A stretch of 64,000 nucleotides of DNA from contig CM023451.1 in the NCBI GenBank assembly GCA_013339765.2, forward strand, positions 153,914,623 to 153,978,622. Reading direction: 5' to 3'. The notes beneath the pieces were generated by a model. It did not search any database. It was not told where the DNA came from and was given only the letters and a program-made list of their open reading frames with translations. Both the position numbers and the translations under genes were made by a program. This document shows, one piece after another, positions 56,070 through 64,000 of the stretch (positions are counted from its first letter, which is position 1; each line of letters begins with the position of its first letter). The stretch is from Haemaphysalis longicornis. Lineage: Eukaryota > Arthropoda > Arachnida > Ixodida > Ixodidae.

Positions 56070-57585
56070 TTGAGGCGCTTGATGTGCCTTAGCCTATCAT
56101 AATCATCATCATCGTTTTGGGAAACCCAATGTCTGAAGTTGGCTTTCCTGCAATTCGTTTTAGCGCGACATCGAACACCAATAGTTAGGCACAACAAGCT
56201 TCGCTTTAAAACACTCCTACCGTCAGCTACTTTCTCAAACATCTGTCTTCTCCTCTAGGAAATGTAATGTTTCTTCGTACATTTCTCGTGAGGACATTGT
56301 TTGGTGCTGCACAACGCAAGAATTTTTTTCACGCGCTAGTTAGTGTTGTGGCGTCCCTGTTCTCTAGATGCCTGTGTAAGAAAAGTCCATCAACATGAAT
56401 TTCAGAAGCAGCAACCCTTTCCTTCCCTCGGCGTTCAAACAAACCGGTTGCGGAGGAAGTTGCGAATCCTTTTGGGAATCGTTGCAAGCCACTGGCATGG
56501 TAGCCTGCCTGCACGCCGGCAAGTCTTCACTCTTGAACGGGGACGCTCGTCAAAACAATGGCATTTCGTATTTACGGGTCCACGCCGTAAATTCCCGTTC
56601 TCAGATCGGGATGGCCAGCCATATTTTCAGCAGGCGAAGCCTAAGTTCGCGGAAATTCACTTGAACGCATTATAACAGCTCGGGTAGCCGCTCGTTCCCA
56701 GAACTTTCCGTTTGACTGCAGCAATTACTACCCGAAGAAGGCGGGGCGACAAACACGACGTTTTCCACGTACCCCGTAACTTTAGTTCGGAGGAGCAATT
56801 CTTACCGGGGGAGAGAAGCAGTATTCTCCACTAATTGCGGTTAGACTGGAGGGTTACCTTGTCCAGCCGAACAAACGCGTAGTATTGCAGAAAGTATGTT
56901 TTAGGGAAAGGTGAAGGATGGAAAAGCCTGGCACCACCGCGGCCGATGTCCGTGGAGCACATCGGGCCACAAACACCAGGTCTCGGTACACACGGGAGGT
57001 GCATCCCGACAGAGATAATGAAGTGGGATGCCCGCCCAATCCGAGTTCGGTGGGCAGGAACCTGCCCAAGCAAGCGGTTACTGGGGAGCGGGAGCTGATT
57101 CTCGGCCGCCTTTCACGTAGTAGAGCGGATGACGCAAGGAGCACGAAGAAAAGGGGAGATAGTCGCGTAGTGCCCGCTGCATACGGTGAGGTACCATACG
57201 CGCAAAAACACGACCGCAGAGCTTGGCAGCGACGAGCGAAGTCAGAGTGCCGCATAGAAACGCGGTTTTTGAGTGTCCCATCCGTGTCCTATGCAGTCAG
57301 GGATAAGCAGATTTGAGCAAGGACTAACGCGTGTGGTTTGCAGCGTCGTCATGATGGCAGTGCTGATGAACATATTGTGCAACTGCTTTGATAGCCGCCA
57401 TGACTCGTGTGCTCGCAATACTCATGATTTCTTCAAGAGCTGCCCATGTTACTTAACAGAGAGGGTGCAGGGAGGGAGTAATATTAAAAACAAAATAAAA
57501 AGAAATTGCCTTGATTGTATGAGCAATGTCCATTTAGTCTGCGCGCGGGCAGAGGAAGAATTCTTGAAAGACAGGTGGATACAGG
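56070..57585. other. No confident gene
   Basis: A 132-codon plus-strand frame (56918..57316, product rich in Arg and charged residues) and a 133-codon minus frame overlap in GC-rich DNA. Neither matches a family I know. Nothing else is recognised. Confidence 0.35.
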
Positions 57586-57589
57586 ATAA

Positions 57590-58460
57590 CAGGTATAGAG
57601 AGAGAATAAGCATCTTTAATTGGGATCTCAATGGTGCAGGATGGTTAGAGCACCGGCCCTGTGGGGGGCGACCACTGGTCCGCGATGCCCTGTTCCTTGA
57701 TGGCTGCTCGTTCCCTCTCTATCAGCCTGCGGTGAGTGGAGAGGTCAGAGCTGGACAGCCGTTCCACCCACTGCCCGTACTTGGGACGGGAATTGGGTGT
57801 GAGGGATGAGGAATGTTGGCATTCCCTGACCAGATGGTACGGGGGGCCTAGCTAGGGACAAAAGTTTCAGGTACTGTAATATTAAGTGGGGAGATATGGT
57901 GCAGGAGGGTGGAGGGGTGGTAGGAGTTTGTCTCGAGCCGACGAAGTGTGGTCGCTCCTGCTCGGAAAAGGTGGGAATGGGGTGGACGGAATCGTTGACG
58001 CTCGTGTCTAAAGTGCGAGAGGATGTCCGCGCAGCCATCGAGTGTATGGGGCGTCTTCTCCGTGTCTTGGCTCTATTGGGAAATGGCCCGGAGGGTGTGC
58101 ACTCAGGCAACGGCGTGTGCCGCCTCATTTCCGTCGAGGGGCTCGTGCTTAGGTATGTAATTCAAGCGATATAGATGTGGGGAAGCTGCAGGATGGTCTT
58201 AAGGATCTTGAGGGCTAAGGGTAACATGAAGCCGAGCTGGTAGCTGAGGCATGCTACTTTCGAATTCGTGAGGACTGTGATGCATTCGCTGTTTGTTGTG
58301 GCTGCTAGGTTTACGGCATTTGCCTCAGCGGCGTTTGTAGAGGTGGTGCATATCGTGTCGGCTGTGAGCAACTTCCTGGGGGTCCAACACCATGACTTCG
58401 TGGGCGGGTTCGCAGGTGTAGCGTGCGGCTTCCGTGTAGCGAAGAACAGGTAGATGCGAA
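57590..58460 (-). mobile_element. LINE 3' fragment, RNase H-bearing
   Basis: Minus strand. The 3' UTR ends near CCCAATTAAAGATGCTTATT and TCTCTCTC (57595-57630), the same form as the end of the 22126..23127 LINE. Coding sequence with RNase H motifs lies at 58110-58455. No reverse transcriptase is seen. A SINE is inserted about 50 bp beyond the 5' side. Confidence 0.75.
58100..58440 (-). pseudogene. LINE RNase H domain, decayed
   Basis: In one minus-strand frame (58162..58371) AAEANAVNLA supplies the catalytic Glu. CITVLTNSKVAC has Asn where the second catalytic Asp should be (TDS in the other copies). GFMLPLALKIL matches the following helix. After a stop and frame change, IPKHEPLDGNEAAHA (about 58150-58105) is the last conserved motif, again with His in place of the final Asp. 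Loss of the second Asp, a stop codon and frameshifts mark it as dead. Assignment rests on motif order and spacing shared with 22391..22834. Confidence 0.7.
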
Positions 58461-58508
58461 GGCAGGACTATCCACTGGATATGAACGTCTATCCTAAGCA
58501 GCTCTTGT

Positions 58509-58523
58509 ATGACAGTTCAGCGA
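58509..58523. repeat. SINE target-site duplication, left
   Basis: ATGACAGTTCAGCGA, identical to 58764..58778. Confidence 0.95.
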
Positions 58524-58763
58524 CCCGCCGTGGTGGCTCAGTGGCTAAGGCGTTGGGCTGCTGAGCACGAGGACGGGGGTTCGATTCCCGGCAGCGGCGG
58601 CCGCTTTTCTATGGATGCGAAAAGCAAAAACGCCCGTCTGTACGTGATTTCGGCGCAGGTTAAAGAACCCCAGGTGGTAAAAATTAATCCGGAGCCCTCC
58701 ACTACGTCGCGCCTCATCGTCTGCGTTGCGTCGGCGCGTTAAACCCTATAATGAATCAAATCA
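58524..58763 (+). mobile_element. Full-length tick-type tRNA-derived SINE
   Basis: Starts CCCGCCGTGGTGGCTCAGTG with an intact A box (TGGCTCAGTGG). It continues CTAAGGCGTTGGGCTGCTGA, a perfect B box (GGTTCGATTCC) at 58578-58588, then AAAAACGCCCGTCTGTACG, AAAGAACCCCAGGTGGT, AATTAATCCGGAGCCCTCC and a TTAAACCC end, with a short AATGAATCAAATC tail. Flanked by a perfect 15-bp duplication, so the insertion is recent and complete. SINEs of this kind are transcribed by Pol III and mobilised by LINE enzymes. The best reference copy in the window. Confidence 0.95.
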
Positions 58764-58778
58764 ATGACAGTTCAGCGA
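58764..58778. repeat. SINE target-site duplication, right
   Basis: Second identical copy of ATGACAGTTCAGCGA. Confidence 0.95.
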
Positions 58779-58779
58779 T

Positions 58780-59760
58780 ACAGGGCCTGCTCTGCCGCTG
58801 CGTCACGAGAACGTCAGCACATTCTGCAATGCCCTATGTGCATACGGCAAGTCTGGACAGGGACGTAGCAGGACGTCTTTGGACATAACCCAACCGTCCA
58901 AACGGGCGAGCTCTCTGGTTTTCTTTTTGTAGCGTGAGCTACACTGGCCGAGGTTGAGCAGTTTCGCGTGGCTCCTGGAGAGCCGTGCTGCGCATGCGCG
59001 AGGAGCAGTGACGTAACACGGCGCACAGAACGTTGCTCGCTGCCCGGCGTCTCTCACACACCCTACGCGCCCAGCGTCTTTGCCGACCTCCGTTCCACAC
59101 TTGGCGGCCCGGACCAAGTGAATATTGTTGTGTACTGGGTCTAGTCTAGCGACGTGATAAGCAACCTACTTGATGGCGGAGGTTTAAGGGAGATACGGGT
59201 GAAGGACGGAAGCGTGCTCGTTCAACGTTTCTAGAATGTTTCATTAAGAGCAGTTAGAATTCGTTTCAGGTAGAAAACAAATAAAAGGTTATGCTTAAAC
59301 AGCTCTGCGTATTTTTCGAACGGGATCGTCTCTGACAGTATATAAAGGATGCAGAAGAATGAATATCGGCGTTAAGATCAATACGAAATACATACCTTAT
59401 AAAATTACCGGCACTAAAGCATCAAAACGTCGGCTGCATTGTCGGACGGTTCTCTCGAAGAAAAGAAGGGGGGCATTCTCTTGCAAGGCCATCCACTAAG
59501 AGAGAGAAACTGTTAACGTTACTTTTTAAACGTGAAATAAAAAGGAGAGAAAGCTTCTGTATTGAGCAGAAAATCAGCGAACTGGGGTTCTCATTTCCGA
59601 ACCCCATTGTTTCTGCCAGCTCAGACGGCCGTTTGAACAGAGCGAAATTTCGTTCCCCTGTGGTTACAAGCAAGGCGCTTCCGGTGTGTCATGGTGCTAC
59701 CTAAAGGTTTGCTTTTCACACTCCCGCTATCCTCTTGAGCAACCGCTTAAAAGATCCCGC
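58780..59760. other. No recognisable feature
   Basis: Anonymous DNA. Frames are up to 104 codons, with no motif. Confidence 0.45.
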
Positions 59761-59763
59761 CGC

Positions 59764-59828
59764 ACGGCCTCTGTGGCTTGAAGGTATTGCTCTGGGTTCG
59801 AGCCCCAGGAGACCTAGCCTTTTTTTGA
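59764..59828 (+). other. Truncated tRNA-like segment with T-run terminator
   Basis: GGCCTCTGTGGCTTGAAGG could be an acceptor strand and D arm. TCTGGGTTCGAGCCCCAGGA is a perfect T arm with B box. AGGAGACC pairs imperfectly with the start, and a TTTTTTT Pol III-type terminator follows at 59820-59826. The anticodon arm is missing: only about 9 bases separate the D-arm-like and T-arm parts. A deleted tRNA copy or a SINE head. Confidence 0.45.
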
Positions 59829-59829
59829 T

Positions 59830-60565
59830 ATTTTATCGTAAAACTTTTTCTAAGAAAACTTATACTCACTGCTCTTGTTAATAAGCATAATTTGGCATCT
59901 TAGCTTTGTCTGGGTAGGGGTGGCAGCCTATGAGCACGTCGAATTAACGCCCTGCACCGCGCCCAAAATTACTGGCTTGTTCCCTACATGGAACGGAATG
60001 TCACCTCCACGAACCGAAGCTGGTTTCTCCGACTGCTGCTAGAAAGAACACGTTGCCATTGCTCACGATGCTGAAGGAAATGCATTATGGAGTCAAATCA
60101 GAAAGAAAAGAGGGAATTTCTTTTCATTTTAAGCATTGGAGTAGAAAGATGACTGGCTCGTTGCTGCAACATTAGACTCGCCTACGTACAATATCCCGAC
60201 CGCAACAGACCAGAACTGTAGCCCCGAAAGCTAGGATAACACAGGCTTTAACAGGAAGATGAAGCCCGTGGATGGTGTGACTCTAGGTGTGTACGACGCA
60301 GTGACGGGGATTCACGGCTAAATAGAATTGAGTAGGCAATTTTTTTGGGCTTGTTTCAAAGGGGGCATTGGAAGGAGGACGCCAGGCCATATCTGTGAGG
60401 GCGAAATATTGGCCACGAGAGTTTCGCAACAAGTTTTTGGGAACGTGACTTCTAATTCTCTTGTTTCGCAAAATCTTGGGCTCCCATAATGAATAGACGG
60501 ACTAAAATTTGGAGGTGCCATGAAGTTCGACTGCAAAATGTTGCCCGGGTTATAATAAAGGAGAC
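59830..60565. other. No recognisable feature
   Basis: Anonymous DNA. Confidence 0.45.
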
Positions 60566-60571
60566 CTATTA

Positions 60572-60572
60572 T

Positions 60573-60638
<66 letters not shown>

Positions 60639-60700
60639 TTTATTCTTTTGTTTGTTTCTTTCTTTCCTTCTTTCCTTCGGTCTTACTTTCTTTCTTTCAA
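60572..60700. repeat. (CTTT)n microsatellite
   Basis: About 16 pure CTTT units to 60634, then degenerate CTTT/CCTT repeats to about 60700. Confidence 0.97.
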
Positions 60701-60704
60701 TATT

Positions 60705-61105
60705 TTCTTGCAGAACGCCGTAACGCATCGCTGCGGGCAACGCAATGCCTTGAATCCCAGTACCTAAGCAATCAAAATTTGTGCAATGAAAGAAACAGAT
60801 TACACAACTAAGGTTACACCAATCTTAAACGCTGATGGTGGTGGTGGTTCGCTGATGGTTCGCACTCCAAACCCCCGTTTCTCTGCAAGCATAAAGGCTG
60901 AATCGAATCCGCTAGGGGGGTAGAATATGTTATCGGTACAGTTTTATAAACAGCAAACACACTTTAAACGTCTGTTATAACTAGCCCTGTAATACTTCTG
61001 TGACTTAAATAATCATGGTGGGATAAGCTGATTAATATGTGATGAAAGGGGGAGAGAGCAACTCCACACTATTGTCTGTGGCTGATAGCAGCGTTTATTT
61101 TTAAG
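60705..61105. other. No recognisable feature
   Basis: Anonymous DNA. A short GGTGGTGGTGG run lies at 60836-60846. Confidence 0.45.
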
Positions 61106-61126
61106 AGCCAGTCAATCATGGTCACC

Positions 61127-61345
61127 ATGGACGACCAACCCTTTCCCCGTTCTCCATCGGCGTTGCCGACAGCGAAGTCTGCCAAGTCCGTGATACCGAA
61201 CGACACACCAAGCACGGCCTTTGTGCCACTGCTCACGCTTCACCTCCCAGAAGCGCCGGCTCTCATCACAGCTCAGCAAGTTGGACGCCGGTCGTGCTCG
61301 GAACAAAAGATCTGGGGCACCGGCTCCGCCCTGTGTCTCCCTTAA
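61127..61345 (+). CDS. Small unrecognised ORF with good start context
   Basis: GTCACCATGGACG places a near-ideal Kozak context at the ATG of 61127. An earlier in-frame ATG lies at 61118. The 73-codon product (MDDQPFPRSPSALP at its N-terminus) is rich in Pro, Ser and Ala, with no signal peptide, membrane segment or known domain. An overlapping 117-codon minus-strand frame exists. No acceptor or donor clearly extends it. It could be a first exon or chance. Confidence 0.18.
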   Translation: MDDQPFPRSPSALPTAKSAKSVIPNDTPSTAFVPLLTLHLPEAPALITAQQVGRRSCSEQKIWGTGSALCLP

Positions 61346-61349
61346 AGGA

Positions 61350-61830
61350 AACGAAAGCACTTTTCTGCTCCCAAGACGTGGACGAAGTACTTGCGGAGAA
61401 TACCTAGCGAATGTAGCTGTTCTCGCTAGATTCTGTATATTAACGTTTCCGTCTTCTTTCGTCACGTGCTTCCACTCCCTTTCGAAATGCCTGCTAGAGA
61501 AGTTACAAATAATTCAGGTACTTAAGAGATATAAAGTACGGGAAAATCAGTACTTAGGGCTATCAGCACTTGCGCCTCCGTAAAAAAAGATACGTATGGC
61601 CAGAATTCTTTTTCCCTTCAGGTGTTCCTTTTTTCCCCTCGAATGTTGCTGGCCAAAACATTGATGCACCTGCTTGCAATAACCTGGCGCCGCAAGAAAT
61701 AGCGGTCGACAAGACCGTGAATGGCTTACTCGCCATTACACCCTTGGACGAGTAAGAGTTGGCATAAAGGTAAACTGCTGGGATAATGTTAAATTGTTGC
61801 GGTATATAAAGCACAACTTTTCTGTCGCTA
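61350..61830. other. No recognisable feature
   Basis: Anonymous DNA, T- and C-rich at 61608-61640. Confidence 0.45.
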
Positions 61831-61831
61831 C

Positions 61832-61858
61832 AGCCCCCCCCCCCCCCCCCTCCCCCCC
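61832..61858. repeat. Poly-C run
   Basis: About 26 bases of C broken by a single T. A likely site of length error. Confidence 0.93.
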
Positions 61859-61918
61859 GAAGCTGAAGTTTCAATCTGGAACTGAGAGACCGAGATTTGG
61901 CAGCAAGTGTCCGCTAAG

Positions 61919-61980
61919 GACAACAACAACAACGACGACGAAGACGACAACTACGACAGCAACAACAAAAACAACAAAAA
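61919..61980. repeat. (AAC)n/(GAC)n trinucleotide tract
   Basis: CAACAACAACAACGACGACG then mixed AAC and GAC triplets. It gives a run of Thr in one plus-strand frame. Confidence 0.9.
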
Positions 61981-62184
61981 GTCTGAGCACCACATAGCAA
62001 TTGGTTTCCCTTTTTTGCGGTGAACGGTTGCTGATGTGCTTTAATCTTAACTGTACGGGTAAGAGCTATAAATTGCTACCTTAAAATTTGCTACTTCTCC
62101 TTTGTTTCACGCCGATAGTGGGATGCAACTGTTGCCTCTAGATAAGACGTGAAGCTTGCAGGGTTTCCCGCGGACACAATAGCC

Positions 62185-62250
62185 ATGGCGGGCAGCATGC
62201 ACCCTTCACTTAGCACAACCCTAGCCGGTGTTCTCGGTTGCATTCTAAAG
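62185..62250 (+). CDS. Candidate first coding exon (unrecognised gene)
   Basis: I do not recognise the gene. ATAGCCATGGCGGGC is a strong start context. It opens exactly 22 codons, beginning MAGSMHPSLS and ending AGVLGCILK, and then AAG/GTATGT is a good splice donor in phase 0. The second half is hydrophobic (LAGVLGCIL), so a signal peptide or membrane anchor continuing in the next exon is possible. It is too short to stand out as an open frame. The frame stays open only to a TAA three codons past the donor. No downstream exon was identified. Confidence 0.3.
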
Positions 62251-62259
62251 GTATGTTAA

Positions 62260-64000
62260 ATCAGCCGTCTCTCAAAACGTTTCTCAAAACTTGTGGCGGC
62301 AAAACATATCTGCCGCATCAGAAAATAACGTCCCCTTTATCAGCTAGAAAACGAACAAATATTCAGGATTCGCCTCGATGCCACATTACAACCTCATCTC
62401 GACGGAAAGCAAGTCCTGATATTGAGGGTGAATTCTTCGAGTTTCTATCACTGAAGGACAAAATTTGCTTGGGCGATGGGGAACGCGCAGGAAACTGGAG
62501 CTGTAACATACTCTCTGAAATAATAACAGCCTCGAATGTAATGAAAACGATATTCTTTAGCCCTTTATTACCCCACGCATGCACCTCTTTCGCACTTTAA
62601 TAAGAAGCGGGGGACATCGCATTGTTTGTTTATTTCTCGACAAGGATGGTGCCGTGTCACTCAACTCAGTGGCGCGATCCCTGAGGATTTCCAGTGACCA
62701 CGTCGGCTGGAGAGGGTACAGAGTTTGTGTGTTCCCAGATTACCGGGATGTCCTTCACGAGAAGTGGCTTTGGTACTGGCTGGAAGTTTCTTGGTAAAAC
62801 GGTGCAGCTTCTCCAGGTGTATGAGATACCAGGAGAAAGGAGAGAACCTGAGTGGTGACGGTAAGAGGAACGTTTAACCCTGAGGCGCTCCCAATATGCA
62901 TGTATGTTATTCTATGTTATTTGGTTAGCTAATGGAGACTTGGCCCAGTGGTGCATTTATGAGGTTGCGGATGTAGAGGTCTGCCATGTCAGGAAGAATT
63001 GCGCGTTTTCGTACTTGTCCGGTGAAACAATGCGCTTCTGTCTCGTGGAGCAGATATGTAAAGCTCCTGACAAATGGTGCGTAAAGCCTGGGCACTAATC
63101 TGCCTTTTCGTGTGGCGACGTTTTCTGCGCAATCGTGGGGTGTAATCGGCTGGCCGCAGGAAGGAATTGTTCGGCACTTCTTGACTGCTAGTGAGGACAT
63201 GGGCCATTTTATCCCTTTTTATCATTTTTTGTGCTTTTTAATGTCTTTCTATACTTTCGTGGCCCTGGGTTTATTGCAAGTTAACGTGAAGGTTGGGATA
63301 TCCCTCCATATAGAAGTTTAATGCAGGATGGATGTTTCCCGGAAAGGGGATGTTGGCTAAATCTAGTAGAGCAGCTTCCTCCGCGTTAGTCCCCAGCGTT
63401 AGTGAGGGACATGATGCACCCCCTTCGTGCTTCTTAGTGACAATATTTTGACCCCGACCACCATCCCGCGCCTTTGAGGAATACTGGTTATAATGATTTT
63501 GATTATGATCAGGATGAGGAAAAGGAGAGGGAGGAGGATGACACTGCGTCTTTACGTACGTATGACGATATTATTTCTTGGAGCCAGGCATTCATCATAT
63601 CACGAGATGATGGGGATGGTGACGATGATGAGGATAGGGCTGTTACTCCCAATAGTGTGCATGGTAGTGTAATGCACCAGGCTTTTGAAAAACATGCGCA
63701 GCAGCACACAACTAAACAGTTTTTAATGCTTCTTTGAATGCCGTGCTTTTGCTCCACAGGACGTACAACCAGTTGGATAGAATTGTGGGGGACAGGCTTT
63801 CTTACGGGTACGTAAGGACATATTTCTCTCTGAAGTGAGGCACACGTAACATGATGTGACAAAATGAACATGGGAACTTTATCAGTGGCTTCACTGTTGG
63901 CCACAAGCAAAATGCACCTCCATTGTCGAGATTTCTGGCGACGTATCCCCCCTGCATCCTCAAAAAAGCGGAGAAAAATTGTGAACTGAAGTTTGCTAGT
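62260..64000. other. No confident gene
   Basis: A 120-codon plus-strand frame (62238..62600) overlaps the candidate exon's intron side and has no known motif. 63474..63737 encodes an acidic product partly because of GATGATG-type simple sequence at 63600-63640. Nothing else is recognised to the window end. Confidence 0.35.

Noticed and set aside
56854..57316. Pair of ~132-codon frames on opposite strands as a LINE ORF1
   Set aside because: No CCHC knuckle, coiled coil or gag core motif is visible in either, and neither is placed correctly relative to the RNase H fragment at 57590-58460.
63474..63737. Acidic 87-codon frame, Asp/Glu-rich
   Set aside because: Part of the acidity comes from GATGATG simple sequence. 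No domain, start context or splice signal supports it.

Overview
This is a repeat-dense eukaryotic window with no host gene that can be called with confidence. Its DNA contains several kinds of LINE, tRNA-derived SINEs with Pol III A and B boxes, DNA transposons with terminal inverted repeats (TIRs), and long (CA)n, (TA)n, (CTTT)n and (CAGA)n tracts. No operons, Shine-Dalgarno sites, rRNA or CRISPR arrays are seen. I recognise the SINE (A box TGGCTCAGTGG, B box GGTTCGATTCC, body ending near CCCCAGGTGGT and AATTAATCCGGAG) as the type abundant in ixodid ticks. The RNase H-bearing LINE fragments fit the same source. A hard-tick genome is therefore my best inference; no database search was possible.

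Layout. 0-6.4 kb: two internal duplications and the first copy of a short repeat with inverted ends. 6.4-13.4 kb: a (CA)n tract, a minisatellite near 8.1-8.5 kb and a SINE with target-site duplications (TSDs) at 13.2 kb. 17 kb: a possible promoter. 19.7-25.3 kb: three LINE 3' ends with RNase H and/or CCHC regions; the middle one sits with a SINE inside an ~87-bp tandem repeat. 25.4-26.7 kb: a GC-rich patch with splice-like signals, the most gene-like place in the first half. 29.3-31.7 kb: a CR1/L2-like LINE whose reverse transcriptase can be read across frameshifts. 32.7-35.5 kb: a LINE 5' half (gag-like ORF1 plus start of the endonuclease) inserted in a repeat that has an uninterrupted copy at 41.1-41.9 kb. 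36.3-38.9 kb: a large foldback with a tRNA-like segment in each arm and 0.9 kb of (CA)n. 42.3-46.4 kb: a probable ~4.1 kb hAT-type element carrying nested pogo-like, hAT-like and Harbinger-like elements. 46.9-47.1 kb: a perfect 51-bp palindrome. 48.9-52.6 kb: further copies of the two repeat families, and a tandem repeat in front of a TATA/Inr-like site. 55-60 kb: tRNA-like segments, another RNase H LINE and a near-complete SINE with a perfect 15-bp TSD. 62.2 kb: a short ATG-to-splice-donor candidate first exon.

The parts do not form a pathway. The window is best read as intergenic or deep-intronic DNA built by repeated rounds of transposition, in which insertion order can be reconstructed in several places. 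All LINE coding regions are broken. Long reading frames rich in His/Thr or Cys/Val are microsatellites, not genes.
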